DNA from: Candidatus Binatia bacterium
Lineage (GTDB): Bacteria; Vulcanimicrobiota; Vulcanimicrobiia; Vulcanimicrobiales; Vulcanimicrobiaceae
Direction of reading: 5' to 3'
NCBI GenBank assembly: GCA_035544215.1
Contig: DATKHY010000004.1
Location: 1 to 64,000, forward strand
Length of the DNA stretch: 64,000 nt
Position 1 is the stretch's first letter; each line of letters opens with the position of its first letter. A program made the position numbers and the translations under genes. The notes below the pieces were generated by a model that saw only the letters and a list, made by a program, of their open reading frames with translations, was not told the origin of the DNA and did not search any database. Positions 16,693 to 24,931 of this stretch are shown piece by piece.

Positions 16693-17648
16693 AGCTGCGC
16701 ACGATTCCCGAGAAGGCGTACGCGCGCGACGTGCTGCCGCTCACCGCGCCGCTATGGGCGGGGCGCCGGAGCTTCGAACAATACGTCGCGCAGACGCACG
16801 AGCTCGCGACGAGCGCGTACGGCCGGCGCCACTATCGAACGGTCGGCCTCTACGACGGACGCCGGCTAGTCGCGTCGTTCAAGCGCTACGAGCGTGCGAT
16901 GCGCGACGGGTCGCGCGTCTTGCGCGCCATCGGCTTCGGCGCGGTGTTTACGCCAGGTGAGCTCCGCGGGCGCGGGTATGCGAGCTTCATGCTCGCGTCC
17001 GCCCTCGACGCCGGGCGCAACGACGGCTACGACGTCGCGTACCTCTTCTCCGATATCCGTCCGGAATTCTATGCGGCGGTAGGCTTCTGCTCGCTGTGGT
17101 CGCGCAACCTGACGCTGCGGGCGGACGCTTTGCCCTCCGCGCGCCTGCAGGTCACTTCGCTCGAGCGCGCCGACATCGCCGCCGTACGGCGCTGCTTCGA
17201 GCGCGCCGAGCAGCGACGCGGCAGCGCTTTCCTACGCGACGAAGCGCTGTGGCGCTGGATCGCGACGCGCATTGCCCACGGCTCCGAACACCGGCTCGGC
17301 CACGCGACGAATCTCGCGGTGCGGCGCGGGCGCAGCGTCTGCGCGTACGTGTTCGGCGCGCGCGTGCCGGAGCGCGACGCCTACGTGTTCGACGAGTTCG
17401 GCTTCTCCGACGACACGGGGGCTGCGATCCTCCCCGCGTTGCTCCGCGCGGCGGCCGGCGACCTGCGGCGCGTCGTCGGATGGCTTCCGCCCGACGGTGC
17501 GCGCCAAGCGTTGCCGAAAGGCACGACGCGCAAGCGCAACGGGGCGACGCTGATGATGGCTCCGCTGAGCGGAAGCGGCGAGCGCCTGATCGAGACGCTT
17601 TCGTGTAGCGCAAACGCAGACTTCCCCTGGGCGACCGATCACGTCTGA
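16689..17648 (+). CDS. GNAT N-acetyltransferase (Eis-like layout)
   Basis: 319 residues from GTG 16689, which overlaps the helicase stop (GTGA). The acetyl-CoA-binding segment is VFTPGELRGRGYASFML (R-G-x-G-Y), followed by FYAAVGF; a second GNAT-like half follows, as in Eis-type two-domain acetyltransferases. Substrate unknown. Translational coupling to a helicase/nuclease pair is unusual, but the functional link is not evident. Confidence 0.8.
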   Translation: MKLRTIPEKAYARDVLPLTAPLWAGRRSFEQYVAQTHELATSAYGRRHYRTVGLYDGRRLVASFKRYERAMRDGSRVLRAIGFGAVFTPGELRGRGYASFMLASALDAGRNDGYDVAYLFSDIRPEFYAAVGFCSLWSRNLTLRADALPSARLQVTSLERADIAAVRRCFERAEQRRGSAFLRDEALWRWIATRIAHGSEHRLGHATNLAVRRGRSVCAYVFGARVPERDAYVFDEFGFSDDTGAAILPALLRAAAGDLRRVVGWLPPDGARQALPKGTTRKRNGATLMMAPLSGSGERLIETLSCSANADFPWATDHV

Positions 17649-17690
17649 ACTGAAGTTCAGAATAGTTAAAATTAATTCAGAATAATTAAT
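17645..17690. promoter_or_regulatory. AT-rich dyad and TTCAGA repeats before the propeller lipoprotein
   Basis: CTGAAC-TGAA-GTTCAG (17645-17660) is a perfect 6-bp dyad covering the upstream stop codon, followed by two more TTCAGA copies in an A/T-rich stretch that stands out from the GC-rich background. Likely the promoter/operator of the gene at 17730. Confidence 0.45.
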
Positions 17691-17729
17691 TTCAGACATT
17701 CTTCACGTCCGGTCGCTAACGTGCGTCGA

Positions 17730-18866
17730 ATGAAAGCGACACATGTATTCATGACCGCAATCACTACGACATTGATCGCGAGCGGCTGCAGCCGGAGCGG
17801 AGGCGGCGTGCCGAACGCGCTGCCCGCAGCGATCCCGCAAACGTCGCTCGCGCAGGACGACGGCGCGATTGATCTCGCGGCAGGCGTTTCGATACTGAAG
17901 CAGCTTCACAAACAGGTCGTCATCGGCTCGACGGTCGATCCGGCGAACGGCGCGCAGAACCCTTACGGTTTGACGGTCGCGGCGGTCACCGCCGGCAAGT
18001 TCAAGGCGGGCGACCTCGTCGTCTGCGACTTCAACGCAAAGTCCAACGTGCAGGGAACGGGGCGGTCGATCGTCGCCCTTCATCCGGACCCGGGCTCCAA
18101 GCCCTTGCACGTCTCTTCGGATAAGACGCTCCTCGGCTGCGACGCGCTCGCGCTAGGCAGCGACGACACGATCTGGGCGGCCTCGATGGTCGCGAACGAC
18201 AACCCGGTACTCGACGTCACCGGCAAGCTTATTACCAACATCTCCGGCAAGCCGTTCGCGCAGCCGTGGGGCCAGATCTTCGCCGCGCCCAAGAAGGGCG
18301 CGCCGGCGTTCTACGAGACCAACGCGCACACCGGGACCGTCGTGCGCATCAATCTGGGTTCGAAGTTCACGTACGACGTAATCGCCACGGGATTTCCCGT
18401 CAATCGCGGAAAGCCGGGAACGGCGCTCGCGCCGTCCGGCCTCGCATACGACCCCAAGGTCGACACGCTCTACTTCGCGGACGGAATGAACAACACGGTC
18501 GTGGCGTTCAAGAACGTCACGAAGATTCCGAAGGGCGGCATCAAGGCCGGCAGCAACGGCATGAAGTTCAGCGGACCATCGGCCAAGGACGCGCGGATCG
18601 TCTTCGCGGGTGCTCCGCTCAACGGCCCGATCAGCACGGCGCTGCTGCCGAACGGCAACCTCGTGGCGGGCAACACGCTCGATCCCACCGGCAAGAACCT
18701 CTTGATCGAGCTGTCCGCCGCGGGTAAGGTCCTCGACGTGCGCAACGTCGACAAGGGCGCCGCAGGAGCCATATTCGGGCTCGTCGCCACGGGCGCGAAC
18801 GCCGCGGACGCGAAGGTCTACTTCAACGACGACAACGACAACAACGTTCAGGTGCTCGAGCGGTAA
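17730..18866 (+). CDS. Beta-propeller (SMP-30/NHL-like) lipoprotein
   Basis: 378 residues from ATG 17730 (a GTG three codons earlier is possible). Signal peptide with lipobox IASGC. The mature part has propeller-like blades: NPYGLTVAAVTAGKFKAGDLVVCDFN, GLAYDPKVDTLYFADGMNNTVV and GPISTALLPNGNLVAGNT. It resembles NHL-repeat proteins of the same lineage that coat the cell surface. Function unknown. Its last 19 bp overlap the end of the TIR gene. Confidence 0.8.
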   Translation: MKATHVFMTAITTTLIASGCSRSGGGVPNALPAAIPQTSLAQDDGAIDLAAGVSILKQLHKQVVIGSTVDPANGAQNPYGLTVAAVTAGKFKAGDLVVCDFNAKSNVQGTGRSIVALHPDPGSKPLHVSSDKTLLGCDALALGSDDTIWAASMVANDNPVLDVTGKLITNISGKPFAQPWGQIFAAPKKGAPAFYETNAHTGTVVRINLGSKFTYDVIATGFPVNRGKPGTALAPSGLAYDPKVDTLYFADGMNNTVVAFKNVTKIPKGGIKAGSNGMKFSGPSAKDARIVFAGAPLNGPISTALLPNGNLVAGNTLDPTGKNLLIELSAAGKVLDVRNVDKGAAGAIFGLVATGANAADAKVYFNDDNDNNVQVLER

Positions 18867-21487
18867 GCCACGCGCGCGCGCAGGTTCGCGATGCTCTTGC
18901 GGGCGGCAATGAGGTTTGGATGGTCTGGGCCGAGCGTTCTCTCGCGAATTGAAAGGGTCCGCGCGTAGAGCGACTCGGCCTCCTTAAATCGCTGCTGAGC
19001 CTCGTACAACGCCGCCAGGTCGCTCACCGCCGCCGCGACCTCCGCGTGGTCGAGCCCGTAGACTTTTTCGCGGATCCGCACGTCGCGTGTTCGCAGTGCC
19101 TCCGCCTCTTCGAATCGCGCTTGCGCCTCGTTCACCTGCGCGAGGCTGTTGAGCGCCACCGCGACGTCCTGGTGGTCTAGGCCCAGGGCTTTTTCGCGGA
19201 GGCGCAGTGCACGCTCGAGCAGTGTGCGCGCCTCTTCGTAGCGCCCAAGGCGCAAGTGCAGGAGCGCGAGGTTGTTAAGCACGTGACCGACGTCGGGATG
19301 ATTCGTGCCCACCGCCTTCTCCATGATCGCGAGCGCGCGCTCGATCAGCAGCACGACCTCCTCGTACCGCTCTTGCCGGTAGTAAATTTTTCCGAGGTTG
19401 TTGAGGCTGAGCGCGACATCGGGATGATCCGGCCCCAGCGCCTTCTCGCGAATCGCTAGGGCGCGCAGCTGCAGCCTTTCGGACTCTGCGTACCGGCCAC
19501 GCCAGTCGTAAAAATAAGCGAGATCGCTCACGGTCGCGGCGACCTCGGGATGGTCGGTGCCGAGCAGCCTCTCTTGAATCGCCAGCGCACGCAGATAGAG
19601 CGGCTCCTCTTCCTCGTAGCGGCCGAGCCGGTGACACACCGTCGCGATGTCGCTGAGGGTTGTCGCGACGGCACGATGCTCCGGTCCGAGCACGGCCTCG
19701 CGTATCGCCAGGGCGCTCGTGATTAGCGGCTCCGCCTCTGCATGGCGGCCCTCATGAGTGTAGACGATCGCGAGCTCGTGCAACGCTGCCGCCACGTCGG
19801 CATTCTGAGGGCCGAGCAGCCTCTCGAGCGTCGTGAGGGCGGGCAGCAGCAGCGCCTCGGCCCCGCCGTATTCGCCGCGCTGCCGCAAGTAGATGCCACA
19901 GCGTAACGACAGCCGCGCCGCCGGAAGAAATGCATCATCGCCAAGCGCGCTCAGCGCTGCGCGCGCGTGCGGCAGCAGTCGTTCGCAGTGCGGCCACGTC
20001 TCCAGCGTCGGTTCCGGTAAGGCCAACTCGGCGGCCGCCGCCGCGTAACGCGTCCATGCGCCCCCCTCGCTGGAAGCGACGTCGCGCGCGGCGAGCTGCA
20101 CGAGCCGGTGAATGCTATGCGACTGCGACGCCGGCGCGTACGCGAGCAGCGAGAGGCGGTCCAGCACACCCAGCGCCTCGTTGCGGCGCAGTTCGTCGGT
20201 GACGAGCGGTTGCAGCGCATGCGGATAGCGGTCCGCGGGCTGCTCGAAGAGCTCGCTCGGAATCGCGTCGGGGGCGAACGCCGCGGCGAAGCACAACAGG
20301 TCCGCGGCGCCGGCCACCTCGTGCTCCGCCTGGGCGATCGCAGTGCTGAACGTCGCGAAGACCGACTGCGGATATTCGGAGTGCTGCGGCGCGTTCTTGA
20401 GATAATCGTTGACGCGCTGCAGGTAGCGCTGTGCCGACACCATGCGTCTGCCGCGCAGTGCCGCGGCGGCGTGCGCCAGCGCGAGAGGGAGCCCGCCGAG
20501 GGTTTCGGCGATGGCTCGCGCGTCGTCGCCGGTAAGGTCGGCGCGCGCGCTCTCGCTGCGCACGAATTCGGCCGCGACGTCGAGCGGCCACACGTTCAGC
20601 GCGATCGGGGTCACGTCGGCACTCCACGACGTGTTGCGCGACGTCACGAGCACGCACGCGCCGGCGCGCGGCCGCCACGCGCGCAGGATACGCTCGTCTT
20701 CGAGGTTGTCGAAGATCAAGAGTGCGGGCTTGGAGAGGCTGCCGAGCACGGTGCGCACTACCTGATGCGCCGCCGCGCGGCGATCCGCGTGCCGGTCGAG
20801 CCCGCGGACGAAGATCGCGCCCAGGCGCAGCAGGCCCTCGACCAGCGCGTCCTCCGTCTGCGCGTTGAGCCACCAGATGACCGAGTACGCGTCGCGATTG
20901 CGCCACGCGTACTCGCGCGCGAGCGAAGACTTGCCGAGTCCTCCCAGGCCGCAGAGCGCGGCGATGCCGCGGTCCCTCGTGAGTGCGCGCTCGAGAGCGG
21001 TCAGCTCCGCCTCGCGTCCGCTGAAGCTCGAAACGGGGCGGATCGCCTCGCCGTCGACGATCGTGCGCGGAGCGCGCCAATAGGGCCCCGCCGGCGCGGA
21101 TTCGCGCCGCTCCTCGCGCACAGAGTCGAGCACGATGTCTCGCAGTAAGGGACGGTTATCGCGCACGGGGACAATATCCCAATACGCGAGGCCGCTGAGC
21201 AGCCCGGGCGGCTCACACTCGGCAACGCGCAACAAAATCAGCCGTGACTTGATGTTGAGCGGATCGCGGGCGATCGCGTTCTGCCATTCCGCCTGGCAGC
21301 GATCGCTGCGCAGATAATCGGGCGAAAGCAGCGCCACGACGCGCGCGCCCTCGGCGAGCGCCGAGTGCACGTCTGTCACGAGCACCGCGTAGCCCGCCTC
21401 GCCCAGTATCTCGCCGACGACGGCGGCAACGTCGGCGTCGGCGCCCGTCCGGCTGAGGAAGAGCGCCTGCGCCGAATTTTCGCTCAT
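18848..21487 (-). CDS. TIR / NB-ARC (STAND) / TPR protein
   Basis: 879 residues. ATG 21487 overlaps the stop of the SLOG gene (TGATG). Residues 5-105 are a TIR domain (LFLSRTGADADVA at the start, LSPDYLRSDRCQAEW with the putative NADase Glu67, RVAECEPPGLL). Residues 150-340 are an NB-ARC ATPase: Walker A GLGGLGKS (180-187), Walker B LLIFDN (256-261), VTSRN, and GGLPLALAHA. From about 540 on, eight 42-residue TPRs of kinesin-light-chain type (GRYxEAExLxxRALxIREKxLGPDHPxVA) would be the sensor. Related STAND proteins trigger NAD depletion after phage sensing; that role is inferred here. Confidence 0.88.
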   Translation of the reverse strand: MSENSAQALFLSRTGADADVAAVVGEILGEAGYAVLVTDVHSALAEGARVVALLSPDYLRSDRCQAEWQNAIARDPLNIKSRLILLRVAECEPPGLLSGLAYWDIVPVRDNRPLLRDIVLDSVREERRESAPAGPYWRAPRTIVDGEAIRPVSSFSGREAELTALERALTRDRGIAALCGLGGLGKSSLAREYAWRNRDAYSVIWWLNAQTEDALVEGLLRLGAIFVRGLDRHADRRAAAHQVVRTVLGSLSKPALLIFDNLEDERILRAWRPRAGACVLVTSRNTSWSADVTPIALNVWPLDVAAEFVRSESARADLTGDDARAIAETLGGLPLALAHAAAALRGRRMVSAQRYLQRVNDYLKNAPQHSEYPQSVFATFSTAIAQAEHEVAGAADLLCFAAAFAPDAIPSELFEQPADRYPHALQPLVTDELRRNEALGVLDRLSLLAYAPASQSHSIHRLVQLAARDVASSEGGAWTRYAAAAAELALPEPTLETWPHCERLLPHARAALSALGDDAFLPAARLSLRCGIYLRQRGEYGGAEALLLPALTTLERLLGPQNADVAAALHELAIVYTHEGRHAEAEPLITSALAIREAVLGPEHRAVATTLSDIATVCHRLGRYEEEEPLYLRALAIQERLLGTDHPEVAATVSDLAYFYDWRGRYAESERLQLRALAIREKALGPDHPDVALSLNNLGKIYYRQERYEEVVLLIERALAIMEKAVGTNHPDVGHVLNNLALLHLRLGRYEEARTLLERALRLREKALGLDHQDVAVALNSLAQVNEAQARFEEAEALRTRDVRIREKVYGLDHAEVAAAVSDLAALYEAQQRFKEAESLYARTLSIRERTLGPDHPNLIAARKSIANLRARVAYRSST

Positions 21488-23109
21488 CAAACGCGTGGGA
21501 CGTTGACCGGGCGCGAGCGGTGCAGGTTCAGCCACGCGACGTCCTCGCGGATCGCTTCGTCTCCCAGCGAGATGAGGATCGCCCGCGCCTGCGCCGCGTC
21601 GGCGGGCTCGAGCGCCGGTTTCTCGAGCAGCGGCGCGATGCGGTTAGCCGCGTAGCCGAACAGCGCGGCCATGAGCTCGTAGTGCCGCGCGTGCTCGCTC
21701 CACCCTCGCTTGTCCGCGAAGTTGTGGACCAGTGCGGCCGTGACCGCGAGCAGCGTGGCTCCCAGCAGCACGGGGTTCGCGATCGTACCGAAATATCTCC
21801 ACGAAGACGCGAGCGTGAACGCGATCGAGAGCGCGACGCAGACCGTCACGACCCTCGACGCGCCGCGCTCGCGCAGACGCTCGCGCCGGCCGGCAACCTG
21901 TGTGAAGTACCGCTGCTGATCCAGGATCCAGCCTTCCTGGACCGTCTTCAGATCCTGCGCGGACGCGCGGTGCGCGGACGGCGCTTCCGGATCGAACGGC
22001 TCGGTGACCGCCTTGAGCGCAACGGCCACCCAGTCGATCTTCGTGCGCTCCGTTTCGGCAAACCGCGCCGCGACGGAGCGCTCGATGCCGGCGAGGCGCC
22101 AGTACTCCCACGTGCGCAGCGTCTGCTCGAGCGCGCGATAGTCTTGATAGCGCAGCTGCCAGTCGCCGCGACGCGATATGAGGTACGGCACGAACGCCGC
22201 GGCGGTGAAGAGCACGTACGCGGCGAGAAGCGCGAACGGGTGACTCGGAAAGATCGTGTAGGCGTTGAACGCGACGACCGCCATGAAGACCAGTGCCGAG
22301 ATCGCGAACAGCGAGCGCGTCGTGCGGAGCTGATAGCCGTTCGCCAGGCCCTCGACCCGCCGCCGCAGCGTGAGCCCGCGGACGCGACTCGCAAACGGCC
22401 CGCGCGTGGCGTCGCAATTGAACGTGTCGAGATCGTACTTTGCGCGCTCGAAGGCGGAGGCCGGATCGATAAGCGCCGAGCGTGGATAGAGCACGCGCAC
22501 ATCGTAGGGGCCGGCGTTGGCGCCTCCGGGCGCGCGGGGAGTGACGATGTGAAGGACCGGCCCGCAGACCGATGGATCGTATGCGCGCTCCTCGGGGACG
22601 TACGGCGTCGGAATGCCGTCGAGCCGGAACCTGACGATCTCGGCCGTGCCGCCGACCTTGGTCGAATCCTCGCCGTCCCACAGCGCAATCAGCTCGAAGG
22701 AGCGTCGCGCGATGTACGCGCCGCAGTTGGCGTAGAGCGTGCGCCGGTCCGCGAGGATCTCGGGATCCGCCGCCGGCACGACGAACGATGCGATGGCTCG
22801 CCTGTGCAGCGCGCGGAACTCTGCAAGCGATTCCGGCGTTACGAAGTCCTTTTCGTACTCCTCGGGCTCCATCGGGAGCGGAACGACGAGGTCGAATCCC
22901 GCGTCGAGCGCCTCGCGCGCGACCAGCCGATCCGCGCCTTCCGCGAGCGCGGACAGCAACGTGATCGGCGTCGACGGATAGCGCGAGCGAAAGCCGTCGA
23001 GCAGGCCGCGCACGGCGTGGCGCAGCTCGTCCGGCGGATCGGGCAGCCGGCGATGGCCGACGACGCCTAGCAGCAGCGGGACGGGTCCGAACTCGACGTC
23101 GCGCTCCAT
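21487..23109 (-). CDS. SLOG-domain protein with four TM helices (SLATT-like)
   Basis: 540 residues; the start is ATG 23109 directly after the dinB stop. Residues 11-130 are SLOG-like (GVVGHRRL, SALAEGADRLVA, LPMEPEEYEKDF), a Rossmann fold that binds nucleotide-derived signals. Two hydrophobic hairpins (about 267-286/291-311 and 420-437/446-463) and a C-terminal DEAIREDVAWLNLHRSRP match SLATT/2TM effector proteins paired with SLOG sensors in immune operons. Translational coupling with the TIR-STAND gene suggests they act together: one a nucleotide-sensing membrane effector, the other a TIR-NADase. Function inferred. Confidence 0.8.
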   Translation of the reverse strand: MERDVEFGPVPLLLGVVGHRRLPDPPDELRHAVRGLLDGFRSRYPSTPITLLSALAEGADRLVAREALDAGFDLVVPLPMEPEEYEKDFVTPESLAEFRALHRRAIASFVVPAADPEILADRRTLYANCGAYIARRSFELIALWDGEDSTKVGGTAEIVRFRLDGIPTPYVPEERAYDPSVCGPVLHIVTPRAPGGANAGPYDVRVLYPRSALIDPASAFERAKYDLDTFNCDATRGPFASRVRGLTLRRRVEGLANGYQLRTTRSLFAISALVFMAVVAFNAYTIFPSHPFALLAAYVLFTAAAFVPYLISRRGDWQLRYQDYRALEQTLRTWEYWRLAGIERSVAARFAETERTKIDWVAVALKAVTEPFDPEAPSAHRASAQDLKTVQEGWILDQQRYFTQVAGRRERLRERGASRVVTVCVALSIAFTLASSWRYFGTIANPVLLGATLLAVTAALVHNFADKRGWSEHARHYELMAALFGYAANRIAPLLEKPALEPADAAQARAILISLGDEAIREDVAWLNLHRSRPVNVPRV

Positions 23110-24168
23110 CTAAAACAGACTCGTCTGCAAGGCGTCGCCTTCCGTGAGCGACGCGACGCGCGTTCCCAGCAAGCGCACCGGAGTCCCTTGGAGACCGGCG
23201 CGGCGGAGGCAGTGCACGGCCGTGCGGAAGATGCGGCGCGCCTCGCGCGTGGGCTCGGTCAGATGCGCCTGGCGGCCCACAGTCGTAAAATCCGCGCGCC
23301 GGATCTTCACGCCGACGGTCGCGCACACCGTGTGCGCGCGCTCGAGCGCCTCTGCGAGCTCAAGCGCCTGCGCGCGCAGCACCTCGACGAGCTGACGCTC
23401 GTCGCGCACGTCGTACTCGAACGTCTCCTCCGTCGAGATTGACTTCGTCTCGCGCTCCGACTCCACGCCACGCCGGTCGATGCCGTGCGCGAGATCGCGC
23501 ACCTCTTGCCACCAGGATCCGAACAGCTCGCGCATGCGCGCGTCGTCGAGAGCGGCGAGCTCGCCGATTGTCGTGATGCCGAAGACGCTCAACCGAGCTT
23601 GGGTTTTCGGCCCAATCCCCCAGAGTCTGCCGACGGGAAGCGGCGCGAGAAATGCGGCCTCGTCGCCAGGCGCGACGGCGAGCAGCCCGTCGGGCTTGCA
23701 CGAGTCCGACGCGATCTTCGCGATCATCTTCCCGGTCGCCACGCCCGCGCTGACGGTTAGCCGCGTCCGGGCGAAGACCTCGCCGCGGATTTGCGCCGCG
23801 CTCGCGCGCGCCTCGTCGAGCGTCGTGGCGTCGATCGCCACGAAGGCCTCATCCATGGAGAGGCCCTCGACGGCGCGGCCCTCGCCCTCGAAGATCGCGA
23901 AGATCTCGCGCGATACCGCGCGGTATTTCTGCATTTCGGGCGGGACGACGATTAGGTCTGGACACGCCTGGAGCGCCTTGTACAGCGGGATCGCGGAACG
24001 CACTCCGTAGGGACGCGCCTCGTAGGACGCCGTCAAGACGACGGCACGCCGGCTGCGGCCGGCGACCGCGACGGGCTTGCCGCGCAGCTCCGGATTGTCG
24101 CGCACGGCCACGCTCGCGTAGAACGCGTCGACGTCAAAGTGTGCGACGAACCTATTGTTGCCGTTCAC
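23110..24168 (-). CDS. dinB: DNA polymerase IV (Y-family)
   Basis: About 352 residues from GTG 24168, which lies inside the end of the CGNR gene; the open frame runs longer but the polymerase begins here. HFDVDAFYASV (metal Asp) and GLSMDEAF (Asp-Glu) form the active site, followed by KIASDSCKPDG and the helix-hairpin GIGPKTQARL. It copies damaged templates with low fidelity. A beta-clamp-binding-like QTSLF closes the protein. It is second in a tight four-gene operon (CGNR, dinB, SLOG, TIR); the link to the two immune-like genes may be shared regulation. Confidence 0.93.
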   Translation of the reverse strand: MNGNNRFVAHFDVDAFYASVAVRDNPELRGKPVAVAGRSRRAVVLTASYEARPYGVRSAIPLYKALQACPDLIVVPPEMQKYRAVSREIFAIFEGEGRAVEGLSMDEAFVAIDATTLDEARASAAQIRGEVFARTRLTVSAGVATGKMIAKIASDSCKPDGLLAVAPGDEAAFLAPLPVGRLWGIGPKTQARLSVFGITTIGELAALDDARMRELFGSWWQEVRDLAHGIDRRGVESERETKSISTEETFEYDVRDERQLVEVLRAQALELAEALERAHTVCATVGVKIRRADFTTVGRQAHLTEPTREARRIFRTAVHCLRRAGLQGTPVRLLGTRVASLTEGDALQTSLF

Positions 24169-24736
24169 GCTGGCGGCGGCGCTGCGCCTTGGCTTGATTG
24201 CCGCACGTTGCCATGCTGCACCACGCGCGTGACGCGTTCTTCGTTCGGTCGTAATAAGCGAAGCGGCAGGACGCCTTGCGACAGGCGCGCAGGCGATTCC
24301 AGGTTCCAAGTAGCTGCGACTCGTAGACGGTCGCCAACAGCGAGGCGATCGGCCCCTTGTCTTCGGGCGATAACTCGAGGCCGCGGTCCGGGCTCACGGC
24401 GAGGCTGAGGCGCGTGCTCGCCAGGAAGGGTCGCAGGCGCTCCCACGCGTTCGGCGCATCGCCCTCGCCGTTGTTGGCGAAAAGCAGATCGCGCAGAAGC
24501 TCGCGGAAGTCGCGCAGGAGCTGCAGGTGACCCTCGTCCTTGGGCGGAGCTAGCCCGTGGCTTAAGCACCAGGCGCGTGCCTCCTCGAGCGTGCCCAACT
24601 CGTCCGGGCCATTCGGAAGCTCGACCGTGTTAACGAAGCGCCGCACCAGCTCGAGCCCGCCGGGAGCCAGATCGGCAACCGCGCTCATCGGCTCCACCGA
24701 AGCGCCGGCCCCTTCACCGCCAAAATCGGTTGACAA
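24152..24736 (-). CDS. CGNR zinc-finger (ABATE-domain) regulator
   Basis: Up to 194 residues. The annotated start is TTG 24736 (GAGG 10 nt upstream); ATG 24688 is the alternative. The N-terminal ABATE region has ELVRRFVNTVELPNGPDEL; the C-terminus has the CGNR finger C-RKAS-C...W-C-SMATCGN followed by a basic tail (KAQRRRQRERQQ). This family acts as DNA-binding regulators. Its coding start overlaps a consensus promoter for a divergent small gene, so it may regulate both itself and that gene, as well as the dinB/SLOG/TIR genes downstream of it. Confidence 0.85.
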   Translation of the reverse strand: MSTDFGGEGAGASVEPMSAVADLAPGGLELVRRFVNTVELPNGPDELGTLEEARAWCLSHGLAPPKDEGHLQLLRDFRELLRDLLFANNGEGDAPNAWERLRPFLASTRLSLAVSPDRGLELSPEDKGPIASLLATVYESQLLGTWNRLRACRKASCRFAYYDRTKNASRAWCSMATCGNQAKAQRRRQRERQQ

Positions 24737-24758
24737 GTTACTGTCACCTCTATATAAT
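24730..24758 (+). promoter_or_regulatory. Consensus sigma-70 promoter for a 45-codon gene
   Basis: TTGACA (24730-24735), 17-bp spacer, TATAAT (24753-24758): a perfect match to both hexamers. On the opposite strand TTGACG...CATTAT (about 24777-24755) could drive the CGNR operon, so two promoters face each other across the same DNA. Confidence 0.8.
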
Positions 24759-24793
24759 GATTGAAGGTTACCCGTTCGTCAAGAGGTTTAACA

Positions 24794-24931
24794 ATGTTCC
24801 GCGACCCGATTCGTACCGCCCCGTTCGTCTCCGACATCAGCGACGTCGATCTTCGCCTGAAGATCCAGCGCGCCGATTCCGCTCTCTTCGTAGAGTCTAA
24901 CTTCCGTCTCCCGCACCTGCGGGTCATGTAA
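24794..24931 (+). CDS. 45-residue small protein, unknown function
   Basis: An ATG at 24794, preceded by AAGAGGTTTAACA (a good ribosome-binding site), opens a 45-codon frame to TAA 24929-24931. The protein begins MFRDPIRTAPFVSD and ends FRLPHLRVM. Codon third positions are mostly G/C, as in the surrounding genes. A consensus promoter ends 35 bp upstream. It is soluble and slightly basic, with no signal peptide or TM. The last 8 bp overlap the 3' end of nfo, convergently. Its position between CGNR and nfo suggests a link to the DNA-damage/defence operon. Confidence 0.65.
   Translation: MFRDPIRTAPFVSDISDVDLRLKIQRADSALFVESNFRLPHLRVM

Noticed and set aside
20108-23070. Large plus-strand frames over the TIR and SLOG genes
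   Set aside because: Arg/Ala-rich shadow frames produced by GC-rich codon bias; no homology and no start signals.
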